From Ziziphus jujuba (lineage: Eukaryota > Streptophyta > Magnoliopsida > Rosales > Rhamnaceae), in assembly GCF_031755915.1 (NCBI RefSeq), contig NC_083384.1:2545001-2609000 (forward strand): a stretch of 64,000 nt of DNA, in the 5' to 3' direction. This document shows, piece after piece, positions 49,415 to 62,399 of the stretch. The notes below the pieces were generated by a model. That model did no database searches. It saw only the letters and a program-made list of their open reading frames with translations, and had not been told where the DNA came from. The translations under genes and the position numbers were made by a program. Position 1 is the stretch's first letter. Each line of letters starts with the position of its first letter.

Positions 49415-50060
49415 CATCTATAACTTCTTGTACTTACTACTTCTTGGGTCGTACTTGCTATCTTATTAGGTTCAGCCATTATAGCTGTTCATAATCCACA
49501 AACCATTCCGATTGATAGTCAGAATTTCTTTTAATACGTCCTTGAATTCATTCAAGATGTGAGCAAAACGCGGATTGGAGAAGAATATGGTCCCCGGGTT
49601 CTATTTATTGGAACTATGTTTTTATTTCTTTTTGTTTTCGAATTTGTCAAGGGCTTTTTTATCCTGGAAAATCATACAGTTACCTCATGGGGAGTTAGCC
49701 GTGGCCACAAATGATATAAACACTATTTTTGCTTTAGCTTTACTCACGTCAATAGCATATTTCTATGGGGGCCTTTCAAAAGAGGGATTAGGTTATTTCG
49801 CTAAATACAGTCAACCAACCCTAATCCTTTTGGCCATTAACATCTTAGAAGATTTCACAAAATCCTTATCGCTTAATTTTCGACTTTTCGAAAATATATT
49901 AGTCGATGAATTAATAGTTGTTGTTCTTGTTTCTTTAGTGCCTTTAGTGGCTCCTGTACCTGTCATGTTCCTTGGATTATTTACAAATGGCATTCAAGCT
50001 CTTATTTTTGCAACCTTAGTTGCAGCTTATATAGGCGAATCCATGGAAGGTCATCATTGA
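49415..50060 (+). pseudogene. atpI: atpI pseudogene (ATP synthase CF0 subunit a), 5' truncated
   Basis: The relic starts around codon 40: [31 protein letters not shown], a stop, [20 protein letters not shown]; a frameshift follows near 49650. The rest is open: [60 protein letters not shown] and [17 protein letters not shown] to TGA. It normally reads SFRLFGNIL; the arginine of the proton channel is kept. It starts plastid block 2, with atpH next. Confidence 0.94.
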
Positions 50061-51285
<1,225 letters not shown>

Positions 51286-51379
51286 ACTTTTACCTTATTA
51301 CTATTTAATTTAGAAAAATTATAGGATAAAAAAATATAGATAATTAGTCTATCTATAAGAATAAGAAAGTGGAGATCAT

Positions 51380-51523
51380 ATGAAAAATGTAACCGATTCT
51401 ATCCTTTTCTTGGGTTATTGGCCATTCGCTGGGAGTTTTGGGTTTAATACCGATATTTTAGCAACAAATCCAAAGAATCTAAGTGTAGTCTTTGGTGTAT
51501 TGACTTATTTTGGAAAGGGAGTG
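51380..51523 (+). pseudogene. atpF: atpF exon 1 (ATP synthase CF0 subunit b)
   Basis: [40 protein letters not shown] and LTYFGKGV make up exon 1, open throughout. Sequence breaks at the exon/intron border, where a family A LTR starts at about 51524. The intron, exon 2 and the first half of atpA are gone; plastid DNA resumes at 55825. Confidence 0.92.
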
Positions 51524-52257
51524 GGATGCGAATCCGCCCGAGCTCGCACAATCGACAACTCGCTGGGGTACTGACCTGATATGGATGAAGACTATGCCAA
51601 TCACTAGGGCTCAAGCTAAGAGGTTTAAGGGCAACCTTACTGCCTTTATCCAGGAAGTAATTCATTCTCAAAAGGGCTTGTCCATACCTGAAAATAAAAG
51701 ACATATTTTAATCATCCAAGTGGTGGAGGCTGGTACATCGGACACCCATACATCAGACATTTTATATCGGACACCCATACATCGGACATCTAACCTAAGA
51801 TTTCAAACTTCGAACATCAGACATAAGTTAGCTCGGACATCAGATAGACATAAGTTAGCTCAGACATCAGACATAAGTCATCTCACTTGTCAAACTAGTC
51901 AACTCATTTTCGAATTTGCGTTTGACTTTTTGGGTTTTTATTTATTTATTTGCTGGAAAAATAAGTTAAGAAAGTTATTATTTTATTATTTTCATTGCAA
52001 ATTAATTAATTGCTACTTCAAAATAAGGGAATTAATTAATCCAGATTACATTAGGAAAGGATGTGAAATTAGGCAATTTCGTAATTGGATTCTATGTTGG
52101 CCGAAATTTCCTAATCCTTTTAGGGTTTTATTTTGTTCATTCAAAGCCTATTTAAAGGCTTATTTTCAATGAGAAATCAAGCTTGAATTTTATATAGAAA
52201 ATTATTTTGAGAATGAATTCTCTTTGTTCGTGAGAATTATTTTATATAGACCTGCAT

Positions 52258-54360
52258 ATAGAAACAAATGAGCTACAAAAACAGGTAAGTGAGTTACTTG
52301 ACAAAGGCTATATCCGTCAGAGTATAAGTCCATGTGCTGTTCCTGTTTTATTAGTACCTAAAAAAGATGGTTCTTGGAGAATGTGCATTGATTGTAGGGC
52401 TATAAATAATATCACCATCAAATATAGACATCCAATTCCTAGATTAGATGATATGCTTGATGAATTGCATGGTGCGTGCATGTTCACTAAAATTGATCTT
52501 AGGAGTGGATACCATCAAATTAGGATGAAAGAAGGTGATGAATGGAAAACCGTATTTAAAACTAAAGATGGGCTGTATGAATGGTTAGTCATGCCTTTTG
52601 GTTTAACTAATGCACCTAGTACTTTTATGAGGCTTGTGAATCACGTTATGCGTCCATTTATCGGCAAATTTGTAGTTGTGTACTTTGATGACATTTTAGT
52701 GTATAGCCGAAACTTAGATGAACATGTAGACCATCTTAGGCAAGTTTTAAATGTTCCCAGGAGAGAAAGGTTGTTTGCTAACATGAAAAAGTATGACTTT
52801 TGCAAAGATGAGCTTGTTTTCCTAGGATTTGTAGTAAATGCTGCAGGAATTAAAGTTGACCAATCTAAAGTTCAAACAATCAAGGAGTGGCCAACACCAA
52901 CATCTATCACCTAAGTGAGGAGCTTTCATGGTTTGGCAAGTTTTTATTAGAGATTTGTCAAGGACTTTAGCACAATCCCAGCACTTTTGAATGAAGTTGT
53001 AAAGAAGAATGTTGGCTTTAAATGAGGGGAAGTACAAGAAAAATCTTTTAATTTGTTGAAACAAAAATTATGTAATGCACCTTTATTAGTTTTGCCAAAT
53101 TTTTCTAAGACTTTTGAAATTGAATGTGATGCTTCAGGTGTAGGTATTGGAGTTGTATTAATGCAAGAAGGAAGGCCGATAGCCCATTTTAGTGTGAAAT
53201 TAAATGGAGCTACATTAAACTACCCGACATAAGACAAGGAGATGTATGATTTGGTGAAGACTTTAGAAACATGGCAGCATTATCTCATGCCAATAGAATT
53301 CATGATTCACATGGATCATGTATCTTTGAAGCACATTAAAGGCCAAGGAACGCTCAACTGAAGGTATGCCAAGTGGACTGAATTTATTGAAACTTTTCCA
53401 TATGTGATCTGCTACAAGAAAGGTAAGGAAAATGTGGTTGTCGATGCATTATCCCGAAGGTATGTTCTCTTTTCTACCTTAGATGCTAGATTGCTGGATT
53501 TTGAACAATTAAAAGAACTTTATGAGCATGAAAGTGACTTTGGAGAAATATTTAGAACCTGTTACAAACATGGATTTAATAAATATTACATATTTAAGGG
53601 ATATTTGTTTAAGGAAAACAAACTTTTTATGCCTATGTAGCATTATGGAGTTATTAGTTAGGGAAGGTCATGGGGGTGGTTTAATGGGACATTTTGGTGT
53701 TTTTAAAACTTTATCCTTGTTGCAAGAACATTTTTATTGGCCGACATGAAGAGAGATGTTGAGAAAATATGTGAAAGGTGCTTGAAATGGTGAAAGACTA
53801 AGTCCACATTGAAGCCGCACGGATTGTACCAACCTTTGCGGATTCCTTCACATCCTTGGGTAGATTTGTCTATGGATTTTATTCTTGGTTTACCTAGGTC
53901 AAGGATAGGTAAGGATTCAATTTTTGTTATTGTAAATAGATTTTCTAAGATGACACATTTTATTGCATGTAATAAAACTGATGATGCATCTAATGTAGCT
54001 AATTTATTTTTCAAAAAAATTGTGAGGTTACATGGAATGCCTAGGACTATTGTTTCGGATAGGGATGCTAAATTCTTAAGTTACTGTTGGAAAATTTTGT
54101 GGGCTAAGTTAGGTACTAAGTTTTTATTTTCAACTACTTGTCATCTACAAACTGATGGACAAACCAAAGTAGGGAATAGAACTTTGTCTCCATTGTTAAG
54201 CAGATTCATGAAAAAACTAAGGCAAATATTGAGAGGAGGACCAAGAAATATGCAAGAAATGCTAATCATGGTTGAAAACAAGTTGTGTTTGGTTGCACCT
54301 AAGAAAGGAAAAGTTTCCAGAATAGCAGAAATCAAAATTGGTGCCAAGAGAAGATGAACC
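52258..54360 (+). pseudogene. pol pseudogene: RT, RNase H, integrase (Ty3/gypsy)
   Basis: [82 protein letters not shown] and the active site [11 protein letters not shown]; open at 52381-52914, then a stop. RNase [21 protein letters not shown] and NYPT, a stop, [19 protein letters not shown]. The pattern CYKKGKENVVVDALSRR is typical of the linker. Integrase: FYWPT, a stop, [44 protein letters not shown] and [13 protein letters not shown], where the third acidic residue is not visible in its usual place. RT before integrase marks Ty3/gypsy. Confidence 0.92.
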
Positions 54361-54502
54361 TTTCCAAGTTTTGGAGCGAATAAATCACAATGCTTACAAA
54401 CTTGATTTGCCAGGTGGTGTAATATTGGTGCTACATCCAATGTTGCTGATTTGTCTCCTTTTGGTGCAGGTGATGACTTTGATTTGAGGGAAAATCCTTT
54501 TC

Positions 54503-54515
54503 AAGAGGAGGGGAA
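54503..54515 (+). other. Polypurine tract of the family A element
   Basis: AAGAGGAGGGGAA immediately precedes TGATACGAATCC, the LTR start, so it is the second-strand primer site. It fixes 54516 as the left edge of the 3' LTR. Confidence 0.85.
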
Positions 54516-54724
54516 TGATACGAATCCACCCGAGCTCGCACAACCGACACTAGGGCTCAAGCTAAGAGGTTTGAGGACAACATTGCTGCCTTTATCCAAG
54601 AAGTAATTCATTCTCAAAAGGGCTTGTCCATACCTGAAGATAAAAGACATGTTTTAAGCATCCAAGTGGTGGAGGCTGATACATCGGACATTTTACATTA
54701 GACACCCGTACATCGGACATCTAA

Positions 54725-55824
54725 TGATACGAACCTAGCATGACCTGCTCCTAAACCCGTATTATATTAGCCCGGATTTAATTATGTTCAAGTTCTAATG
54801 GTCACCTTGACCCCTAACCAACCTGTGATTAGAAAACCTTGGTATATAATGAAGACGCCACAGTAGGTGATGGAAGCCCTATTGATAAGTCAAACTAAAA
54901 CACTCATTCACTAATGGTGTCTTAGGTGTTCCAAAGAACAAAGAGAATTCAATCTCACAAATAATTTTTTGTATCAAATTCAAGCTTCCTTATTATTGAG
55001 AAATAAGCCTTTACATAGGCTATAAAGCCACGAAATAAAACCAACAAAAACAAAGGGAAAATCGGCCATACAAAGTAGTTTCCTATGGTGGCCGAAATTC
55101 TCACTCCTTTCCTAATCTAATTTGGATTAATTAATTCCTTTATTTTGAATTAAGAATTAATTAATTTACAATGAAAATAATAAAATAATAACTTTCCTAA
55201 ACTTATTGTTCCAGAAAATAAATAAATAAAAACTAAAAAGTAATGGTAATTTCCTAAAACAAAAAGCAGAATCAAATTAGGAAACTATAACACTAGCTTT
55301 TTGACTAAGTTGACTTTGACCAATCTTTGACCAAATTGAGCTCCAAATCAGCTTCAATATGCTTTTTAGGATGCCAAATATGCTTAATATGCTGTCCCAC
55401 ACGTTTCCCATGCTTGGACAAGGAAGAAAAAACCAACTCAACAAAATACAGTAAAGCAAGCACAAAATACAGTAAAAAACAGACCAAATTTGAAGCTGTC
55501 CGTACAGCCCCTTTTTGAATGCCTTTGAAGCTGCCTTGAATTGATTCCATATCCTATTAGACATATGTATTGATTCCATAAAGAGTTGGAACCATTTCAT
55601 GCTATCCGTTGTCCATATTTTCACTAAAACTGCTACCTGGGTCCGTATCGGCTTCCACCATTTGTATGGTTAGGATAGGTCTTGGCTCTTCGGATATGGA
55701 CAAGCCCTTTTGAGTATGCATTATTCCCTAGATAAAAGCAGCAATAACATCCTTAAACTTCATCTGTATCGAGTCAGCACCCCAGCGGGTTGTCGGTTGT
55801 GCGGGCTCGGGCAGAATCACATCA
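54725..55824 (-). mobile_element. Inverted family A LTR
   Basis: Read on the minus strand it begins TGATGTGATTCTGCC (55824 down) and ends GTTCGTATCA (54725), so both ends are complete, 1100 bp. On the plus strand the left flank is the truncated 3' LTR at 54516-54724 and the right flank is plastid atpA. The flanking five bases differ (TCTAA and CAGAC), so it has no target duplication and was brought here, or its flank removed, by rearrangement. Confidence 0.93.
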
Positions 55825-56510
55825 CAGACCACCGGGCCGACAAGCTTATTCGAGAGATGTTTTTTATTTCATTCATACCTTTTGGAAAGAGCTGCTAAAT
55901 TAAGTTCTCTTTTAGGTGAAGGAAGAATGACTGCTTTACCAATAGTTGAGACTCGATCGGGAGATGTTTCGACTTATATTCCTACTAATGTAATTTCCAT
56001 TATAGATGGACAAATATTCTATCTGCCGATGTATTCAATGTCGGAATCATACCTGCTACTAATGTGGGTATTTTTGTATCCAGAGTAAGGTCCGCAACTC
56101 AAATTAAAGCCATGAAACAAGTAGCTAGAAAATCAAAATTGGAATTGGTGCAATTCGTAAAATTAGAAGCCTTTGCATAATTCGCTTCTTAACTCATTAA
56201 AGCTACTCAGAATCAATTGGCAAGAGGTCAACGATTACATGAGTTGCTCAAACAATCTCAATCAGCCCCTCTTGTGGTGGAAGAATAGATAATGACTATT
56301 TATACTAGAACCAATGCATTTCTTGATTCATTAGAAATTGGGCCGGTAAGGAAATTTCTCGTTGAGTTACGTACTTACTTAAAAATGAATAAAACTTGGT
56401 TCCAAGAAATCATAGCTTTTACCAAGACATTTACCGAGGAGGCAAAAGCCTTTTTGAAAGATGCTATTCAGAAACAGCTGGAACATTTTCTACTTCAAGA
56501 ACAAGTATAA
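55825..56510 (+). pseudogene. atpA: atpA 3' part (ATP synthase CF1 alpha)
   Basis: The C-terminal 230 codons of alpha are present: [24 protein letters not shown], [48 protein letters not shown]; a frameshift near 56030; [20 protein letters not shown]; stops; [20 protein letters not shown], a stop, and the last 72 codons open ([20 protein letters not shown] to FLLQEQV, TAA). The N-terminal half with the nucleotide-binding loop is lost to the retroelement junction. trnR follows as in plastomes. Confidence 0.94.
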
Positions 56511-56968
56511 AGAAAATAAATTGATCATTTTTAATTTTTATCAATCGTAATTCAATATTAAGTAAATCTTAATTTAATACTAATTTTAAAATTTAATACT
56601 GATTTTAATAATAATAAATAAATTATATACTTTTTCTATTGTATAAGTATTTAAATTACGTTAAAATAAAATATAAAAAATTTATAAAATATAAAAGATT
56701 TTTTTTGTAATAAGTATTTTCTATACTAATATAGAAATAATAATATATTACATTTCTATATTAAATATAATATTAATATTAAATACATAATAATTATATA
56801 CACATATTAACATACATTAAATATTCAATATATATTAAATATATGGAAATAATATATATACTAGATTATAGTTATATTACAAGTACTAAGTGTATTAGAG
56901 CGCCTCTTATTCAAATTATTCAAAAGATCTTTATTGGCATGGAAATCTAAAAATATATGGAAGTAAAT
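56511..56968. other. atpA-trnR spacer relic
   Basis: Extremely AT-rich sequence with TAATATTA and TATATTAAATA repeats at 56740-56850. No gene is seen. Confidence 0.65.
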
Positions 56969-57040
56969 TGCGTTTCATAGGATTTGAACCTATACCAAAG
57001 ATTTAGAAGACCTCTGTCCTGTCCATTAGACAATGGACAC
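56969..57040 (-). tRNA. trnR-UCU: tRNA-Arg(UCU) relic
   Basis: On the minus strand GTCCATTGTCTAATGGACAGGA gives the acceptor and D arm, CTTCTAAATC the anticodon loop with TCT, and GGTTCAAATCC the T loop. The acceptor stem no longer pairs fully (ATGAAACGC end). It stands after atpA and before trnG, as in chloroplasts. Confidence 0.88.
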
Positions 57041-57334
57041 TTTTCATTCCAATTTTTTTATATTTATTTTCTTTTCACATTTATTATTCGGACGAAACGA
57101 ATATGTGAAAGAATTCTGGGAATTACCTATTCAACTACGCACTACATTAATTATATTCATTTTGTTTATATTTCTATAAAACATATTTATTAGAAATTTG
57201 ATATTTTAATGCATATCAAAATATATAAATACATATTAGATATAAATATCTATTAGACATATAGATTTATAAGTTTCGACTATAAAAAAGAAATATTGAA
57301 AAACATTGAATAGAGAGTAGAGAAAGTAAGCACA

Positions 57335-58087
57335 TGCAGGTAGCCAGAATCAAACCCGCATTGTTAGCTTTGAAGGCTAAGGGTTATAATCAACATTGAT
57401 TCATCATTGTTAATGTCTCTAATTCAAAATTGAACATGAAACTTTGGTTTCATTAGGCTCCTTTATGGAAGATAAATAAATTTCCAGATATCAATTGAAA
57501 TTAAAAAAAAAATTGACCCTTAACATCTATGTCCGCTTTTTGGTATGAATGCATTCAGAATGGCCCGCTTTCTAGATTAGCCTTATAACAATCTTTCTAG
57601 TTACTTTGTTCTCTACTTCTATTTGAAAGAATCCTTGGGAAAAGGATTTTGTTTCCATCGAGCTAAAACAATTTTTTGATGTCTCTAGTAAACCAACGTT
57701 ATTGTTTAGTTAGCTATTTTGTTTCAATTTTCCCTATACAAAATAGACAAATTGAAGATTTAGTTATGATTAGAAATACCCTATCTATCTTTATCCATGG
57801 ATCCTTTACTCATACTCATTCAATTGGAAATATTGATTGATCCAATTAAAAAAAAAAATTATGTTTCGTAATTTCATAATCCAATTTTTCAATTGCTAAT
57901 TGACTCTTGGATACAAATCATGAGAATTTATATTCTTCCTCGATTTTTTCATTGAAAGGTAAAGGATTTAATCCTTTTAAGAAACAAAGTTTTTGCTCAG
58001 AATGGAATATTAATCAAACCGACATACTCCTTAACTATTCGAGAGTTCATAGAACGAATCGTACTTTTATCACTAAAATATACCCGC
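57335..58087 (-). tRNA. trnG-UCC: tRNA-Gly(UCC) relic with group II intron
   Basis: The 5' exon (58065-58087, minus strand) reads GCGGGTATATTTTAGTGATA. The intron (58064 to 57384) ends with a domain V-like stretch, then the 3' exon (57383 to 57335) has the T arm and the anticodon arm. The anticodon arm reads AGCCTTCAAAGCT where plastids have CTTCCAAG, so the UCC anticodon has changed to TCA. The tRNA would be altered or dead in any case. Confidence 0.85.
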
Positions 58088-59026
58088 TCCTATCCAATTA
58101 TTGCATATTAGTGAACATTTTGTCAAACACGAAATTCGGGCCTAATCAAAAGATAGGATCAGAAAAAAATGCATTGCGCACGAATCCATAGTTTCATTTT
58201 TTATAATATACATATTTTTATTTATTTATTATTTCAGTAAAATATCAGCAAACAAAAAAAAAAAAGAGGTCCGGCCCAGCTAGGTACCGACCAGGCCAAG
58301 CCATGGAAATAAAGGGCCCTTTTGGATGAACTCAAAGAGGTTTTTTTAATTTATTATTAATAATAAATATTTTTTTTCTCATTATTCCTATTTTTTCTTT
58401 TTTCTATTTCTTTTTTCTATTTATATATTAGTTTTTCTATTTATATATTATATAAAATACAGAATATATCTATTAAACATCTATTAATTATATAAATCTA
58501 TTCAAAAAATCTAAAAAATCTATGTTCCATTTTTAGATTTGATTTATATTAGACTATTTTATGTTTATTTCATTTATATTGGATTTATATATTGGACTAT
58601 TATAGATTGTGAAGATTGGATTGTTGATATCTCTTTCAAGTCTTTTCTTTATACATATATGTTATATGATTATAGAATTATATATAACATATATGCATAC
58701 GTTTTATATACATTTTATATAATCTAATTATATAATATAGAATTATATATAACATATATGCATATGTTTTATATACATTTTATATAATTTAATTATATAA
58801 TATAGATGCTTTTATTTTATCTAAATGGTCTAAATTAAATAGTCTAAATGGAATTTGATTCTATATTATTATTTTTTTATTATTTTATTATATAAACTAT
58901 TGTATATATATACATATTATATATAATAAAATAATAAAAAATATATTAAAAAAAAGAAAAAAAAAAGGGCTTTTTTCAAGCCTTATTTTTGTGATGTAAC
59001 ATAGTAATTACCTCCTTTCTATTAGG
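58088..59026. other. trnG-trnS spacer relic
   Basis: AT-rich spacer holding an A run at 58253-58264, a short GC-rich plastid segment at 58265-58325, and a 65-bp tandem duplication at 58672-58801. The trnS-proximal 58920-58980 has an inverted AAAGGGCTT-like element. No gene is seen. Confidence 0.65.
58672..58801 (+). repeat. 65-bp tandem duplication, AT-rich
   Basis: Units 58672-58736 and 58737-58801 each start ATAGAATTATATATAACATA and end TAATTATATAATAT, with two C/T differences (GCATAC/GCATAT and AATCTAAT/AATTTAAT). Each unit is itself palindrome-rich. Confidence 0.93.
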
Positions 59027-59113
59027 GGAGAGATGGCTGAGTGGACGAAAGCGTCGGATTGCTAATCCGTTGTATGAGTTTTTCGTATTGACGGTCCGAG
59101 TCCCTCTCTTTTC
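59027..59113 (+). tRNA. trnS-GCU: tRNA-Ser(GCU) relic
   Basis: GGAGAGATGGCTGAGTGG, then the anticodon arm GGATTGCTAATCC with GCT, the long variable arm of class II tRNAs and the T arm GGTCCGAGTCC. The first acceptor strand pairs with CTCTCTT. It is the best preserved of the block 2 tRNAs and lies opposite to psbI/psbK in strand, as in plastomes. Confidence 0.93.
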
Positions 59114-59239
59114 ATTTTCATCGATATCTTGTCCTTTTCTTTGAAATTTCTTGCAAGTTCAGTGTGGAATGGATAAAATCCTACTAAGCTAAGAACATTT
59201 TAAAATCAAGGAAGAAAAATGTTTTTTTTTTTTTTCTTT

Positions 59240-59298
59240 TTCTTCACATCCAGGATTACGCCCTAGGTCATTAGATATGAATCTGAAGATAAAGATTG
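59240..59298 (-). pseudogene. psbI: psbI 3' fragment
   Basis: SLYLQIHI-like sequence leads into SNDLGRNPGCEE, the C-terminus of the 36-residue PsbI, where SNDPGRNPGREE is usual. The N-terminal helix is missing. The stop has become AAA, so the frame runs on into a T/A tract. Confidence 0.75.
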
Positions 59299-59723
59299 TC
59301 TCCAAAATGCTTTTTTAGGAAAAAAGAGAATAGATTCGCTATTTTATTTTAGACCGCATACCTTACTCCTTTTATTTTGTATTTTGACACCAAGAAATAA
59401 AGTGTTTTTTAGAAATAGAATATGAAATTTTAAAAAAATGCATTTGTAACATTTATAATATAAGTGGGTAGGTGGAGTTTTTCATTACCAAAAATTTTCT
59501 TTCATACCCACAATTTGACAATGTGAGTACTCCAATAAGGCCTTTCAATGGAAAAAAAGGTCATAATAAGGAAATGGGTTGATCCAAATTTCTCGCAGCT
59601 ATACAAAAATTTCAACATTGGAATTTAGAGTCCGTACTCTAAAACCTATCTAATCTTATCAAGCTTTATGTTAGAAATTTTTTTTGTTTCCTCGAATCAA
59701 TCATGAATTTGGCTAGGATGTTA

Positions 59724-59918
59724 TTAAAGATCCCATCGAAAACTTACAGGAGCCTGCCAAACAAAAGCTAAGAGAAAAAATAGCACTGCTATTACTGGCA
59801 TAACATCTACGTTTGGATTCAAAAAAGCATAGGCCTCTGGTAATTTGGGGACAAAAAACCCATTTGGATAAAGGGCAGAATTAAGACAGATCCAGTTCAA
59901 ACTAAATATATTAAGCAT
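59724..59918 (-). pseudogene. psbK: psbK relic (photosystem II PsbK)
   Basis: [64 protein letters not shown]. The mature PsbK helix ([19 protein letters not shown]) is intact and the frame is open; the normal stop after SFR has become TGG so three residues are added. It may be short enough to survive intact by chance. Confidence 0.9.
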
Positions 59919-60274
59919 AACAAATATTTTGTTATTGAAGATAATTGTATTATTTTGATTGAGTTATTAATAAGTTGAGTTATTGATAGAAGGGAAAATG
60001 AATAAAACTAAATATGATAGTCCCTAAAAACCTTCTTTGATTTGAACTCCCCCAATCAAAAATCCTTCAATTCTCAAATCAAAAGAGAATAGAATAAATC
60101 ATACTTTCATACAATATCTTAATTGAATTCTATGTAATGATCAATAAATTCAATTTAATTTTGTACCAACACATATTAAAATTCTAGCAACATTCTATAT
60201 ATTTTATAGATATTTATACTGAAGTTAATGAACAACCAATACCAATATTAGTGTTTATTAAGGTCGAATAGAAA
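59919..60274. other. psbK-trnQ spacer relic
   Basis: AT-rich plastid spacer upstream of psbK. No gene is seen. Confidence 0.6.
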
Positions 60275-60346
60275 TGGGGCGTGGCCAAGTGGTAAGGCAA
60301 CAAGTTTTGGTCCCACTATTCAGAGGTTCGAATCCTTTCATCTTAG
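60275..60346 (+). tRNA. trnQ-UUG: tRNA-Gln(UUG) relic
   Basis: TGGGGCGTGGCCAAGTGGTA, then the anticodon loop GTTTTGGTC with TTG and the T arm GAGGTTCGAATCC. The acceptor 3' strand (ATCTTAG) no longer pairs well with TGGGGCG. Position before rps16 and after psbK is the plastid one. Confidence 0.92.
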
Positions 60347-61255
60347 AGCATGCCCAACCCATAATCGCATTATAATATATATATAATGCTATTTATCATA
60401 AAAAAGATTTCCTTTTAAAATAAAACACCTTTCTGTTTAAGAGTATAATATTGGATTGGAAAAATTTTATTAGTATTATTAATAATTCTTCTTTGAATCA
60501 TATATTTTTCATAAATTGAATCGTGTTCAAATAACATGCAGATATAATTGGATCCATTTGTGATCCCTAAATGTTAAAATATTTAGCATAAAATATCTAT
60601 AATTCCTTTCAGTTACAATTTTTTAGTCTATCTGTATAGGGGTCCCATATTATTGTTATTTCGATTCTACTTTTAGAAATTAGTATGAAAAAACAGCAAC
60701 CTTACCTTATGCCAGTCTTTATCCACTAGTTCACTAAAAAAAAAAATTGGATTTTTTAGCTATCTAGTTTTTTAATCATTGATGGGTTAATACAAATATG
60801 GATTTCTCTTAGGATGCTAAAATGCAGTCCTTGCTTTAAAATGTTATTCAAGTAATGATCTTGAGTCCGGAAAATTTTCAATCACTTAAATCTTTTTGAT
60901 GATTTCTTATGAGTTCGTAGTACTTGAAGAAGTGTGAAATTGGTAAATTTATCCTATCACTATCAAGTTACTTGAAGGTACAGATTCAAAAAGAAATTTT
61001 TTTATTTTATTTGTGGTAGTCATATTTTATTTATATTTTATTATATTAAATAAATAAAATATATGTTAAAATAAATATATGTATTGGGTGTTGGGGATTA
61101 AATTGAATTTGTTCTGAGACTTCATTAGAAGCTAGCCATTCATATTTTCATATAGAAATAAAAAGTATAGATTACTATGTATCGACCGAACCAATGACTA
61201 TTCATGATTCCATAATTGAATCAATTACATACTAGTTCCAAACTAAAGGAATTTT
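60347..61255. other. trnQ-rps16 spacer relic
   Basis: AT-rich spacer of about normal length. No gene is seen. Confidence 0.65.
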
Positions 61256-62399
61256 ATGGTAAAACTTTGTTTAGAATGATTGGTAGAAAGCAACGTGCAG
61301 CTTAAAGGACACGATCCGTTGTGGATTCTTACATCCGCCATTTTTTATTATGTAGGAATTATAGATGAATAAAAGTGCTCTTGACTCGACATCGTTTCTT
61401 CTGTTTCAATAGAACTCTCATTTTTTTTGTTTGGGGGGGGGGGGGGGTGATGTAAATCGTACATGATGGAGCTTGAGTAAAAAGTATTGATTCATTTCTC
61501 AGAGGCAACAATCTAGGGTTAGTATTAATCAATAAATTGGGACAACTTCGTACATATATTTGTAAATATATTTTCCATATATAAATCGAAAGGATCCAAT
61601 TCAAGCAAGTTTCAAATTCAAAACTCAAATTTTTGGAATTGGTAAAACTTTTTCAATCAAATCAAAAGTGTATTACACAAGAATCATGATTCTTTAATAG
61701 AAAGACATAATAAAAAAAGGGTATGTTGCTGCCATTTTGAAACGATTCAAAATCACTGAAGTAATGTATAAACCCAATGATTCAAGGCAAAGATAAAGGA
61801 TCCTGGAACAAGGAAGTACCATTTTCGATTGTCCCAATAATTGAATCAGAGTGCAAAATCAAAGAGATTCTAAAAAAGACAGACAATCGGGGGTTAAGGA
61901 CCACTCAATAAATGAAATACTTAAAGGTTTCCTTGAGTTATTTGAGAGTTATCCAACTTGAGTTATGAGGGTGCAAATTGTAAATATGAATAATATTTTT
62001 GGTGGAGGAAAGAATAACTATTTAAATCATAGTCTAGTTGATTTGATGATTTGATGGATATATTTGACCTTATCATTCTATACATAGATATAGTTTCCAA
62101 TTTTCTTAAGCCGTACGAGGAGAAAACTTCTTATACGTTTTTGGGGGGAATTGTTCATCTATCCCAATGAGCCAGTTATCGAATTCTTACAATTGATTTT
62201 CAATCCAGAAGAGAAGGAAGAGATATTTGGAAAATGGGTTTTTATGACCCTTATAAAGAATCATACCTATTTAAATGTTCCTTCTATTCTATATTTCCTT
62301 GAAAAAGGCGCTCACCCTAGAGGAACTATTCATGATATCTCAAAGAAAGCGGGGGCTTTTATGGAACTTACCCTTAATCACCAAACAACAATCAATTAA
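61256..62399 (+). pseudogene. rps16: rps16 pseudogene (ribosomal protein S16) with intron
   Basis: Exon 1 at 61256-61296 reads MVKLCLE, a stop, LVESN, where VKLRLKRCGRKQ is usual. The group II intron starts GTGCAGCTTAAAGGACACG and has a domain V-type segment at 62108-62142; it carries a long G run at 61434-61447. Exon 2 (from about 62168) reads [20 protein letters not shown] and FYDP; one inserted base shifts frame, then [20 protein letters not shown] and [16 protein letters not shown] to TAA. Confidence 0.93.

Larger units (their letters stand above)
51524..54724 (+). mobile_element. Family A retroelement, gag deleted, pol present
   Basis: A 5' LTR piece runs 51524 to about 52245, with its first two bases changed (GGATGCGAATCC for TGATGCGAATCC). 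It ends mid-LTR and passes straight into the RT region. RT, RNase H and integrase follow to about 54360, then a purine tract (AAGAGGAGGGGAA, 54503-54515) and the start of the 3' LTR at 54516. The 3' LTR is cut at 54724 by an inverted LTR. PBS, gag and protease are absent. LTR bases 51735-51890 contain short imperfect tandem units built on ACATCGGACACC and ACATCAGACATAAG. Confidence 0.92.

Noticed and set aside
51735..51890. Short repeats resembling a CRISPR array
   Set aside because: Units are irregular, overlap, have no constant spacer length and lie inside an LTR; cas genes are absent.
54725..55824. Inverted LTR as a simple new solo-LTR insertion
   Set aside because: Its ends are complete, but the flanking five bases differ (TCTAA and CAGAC), so no target duplication supports a simple insertion.
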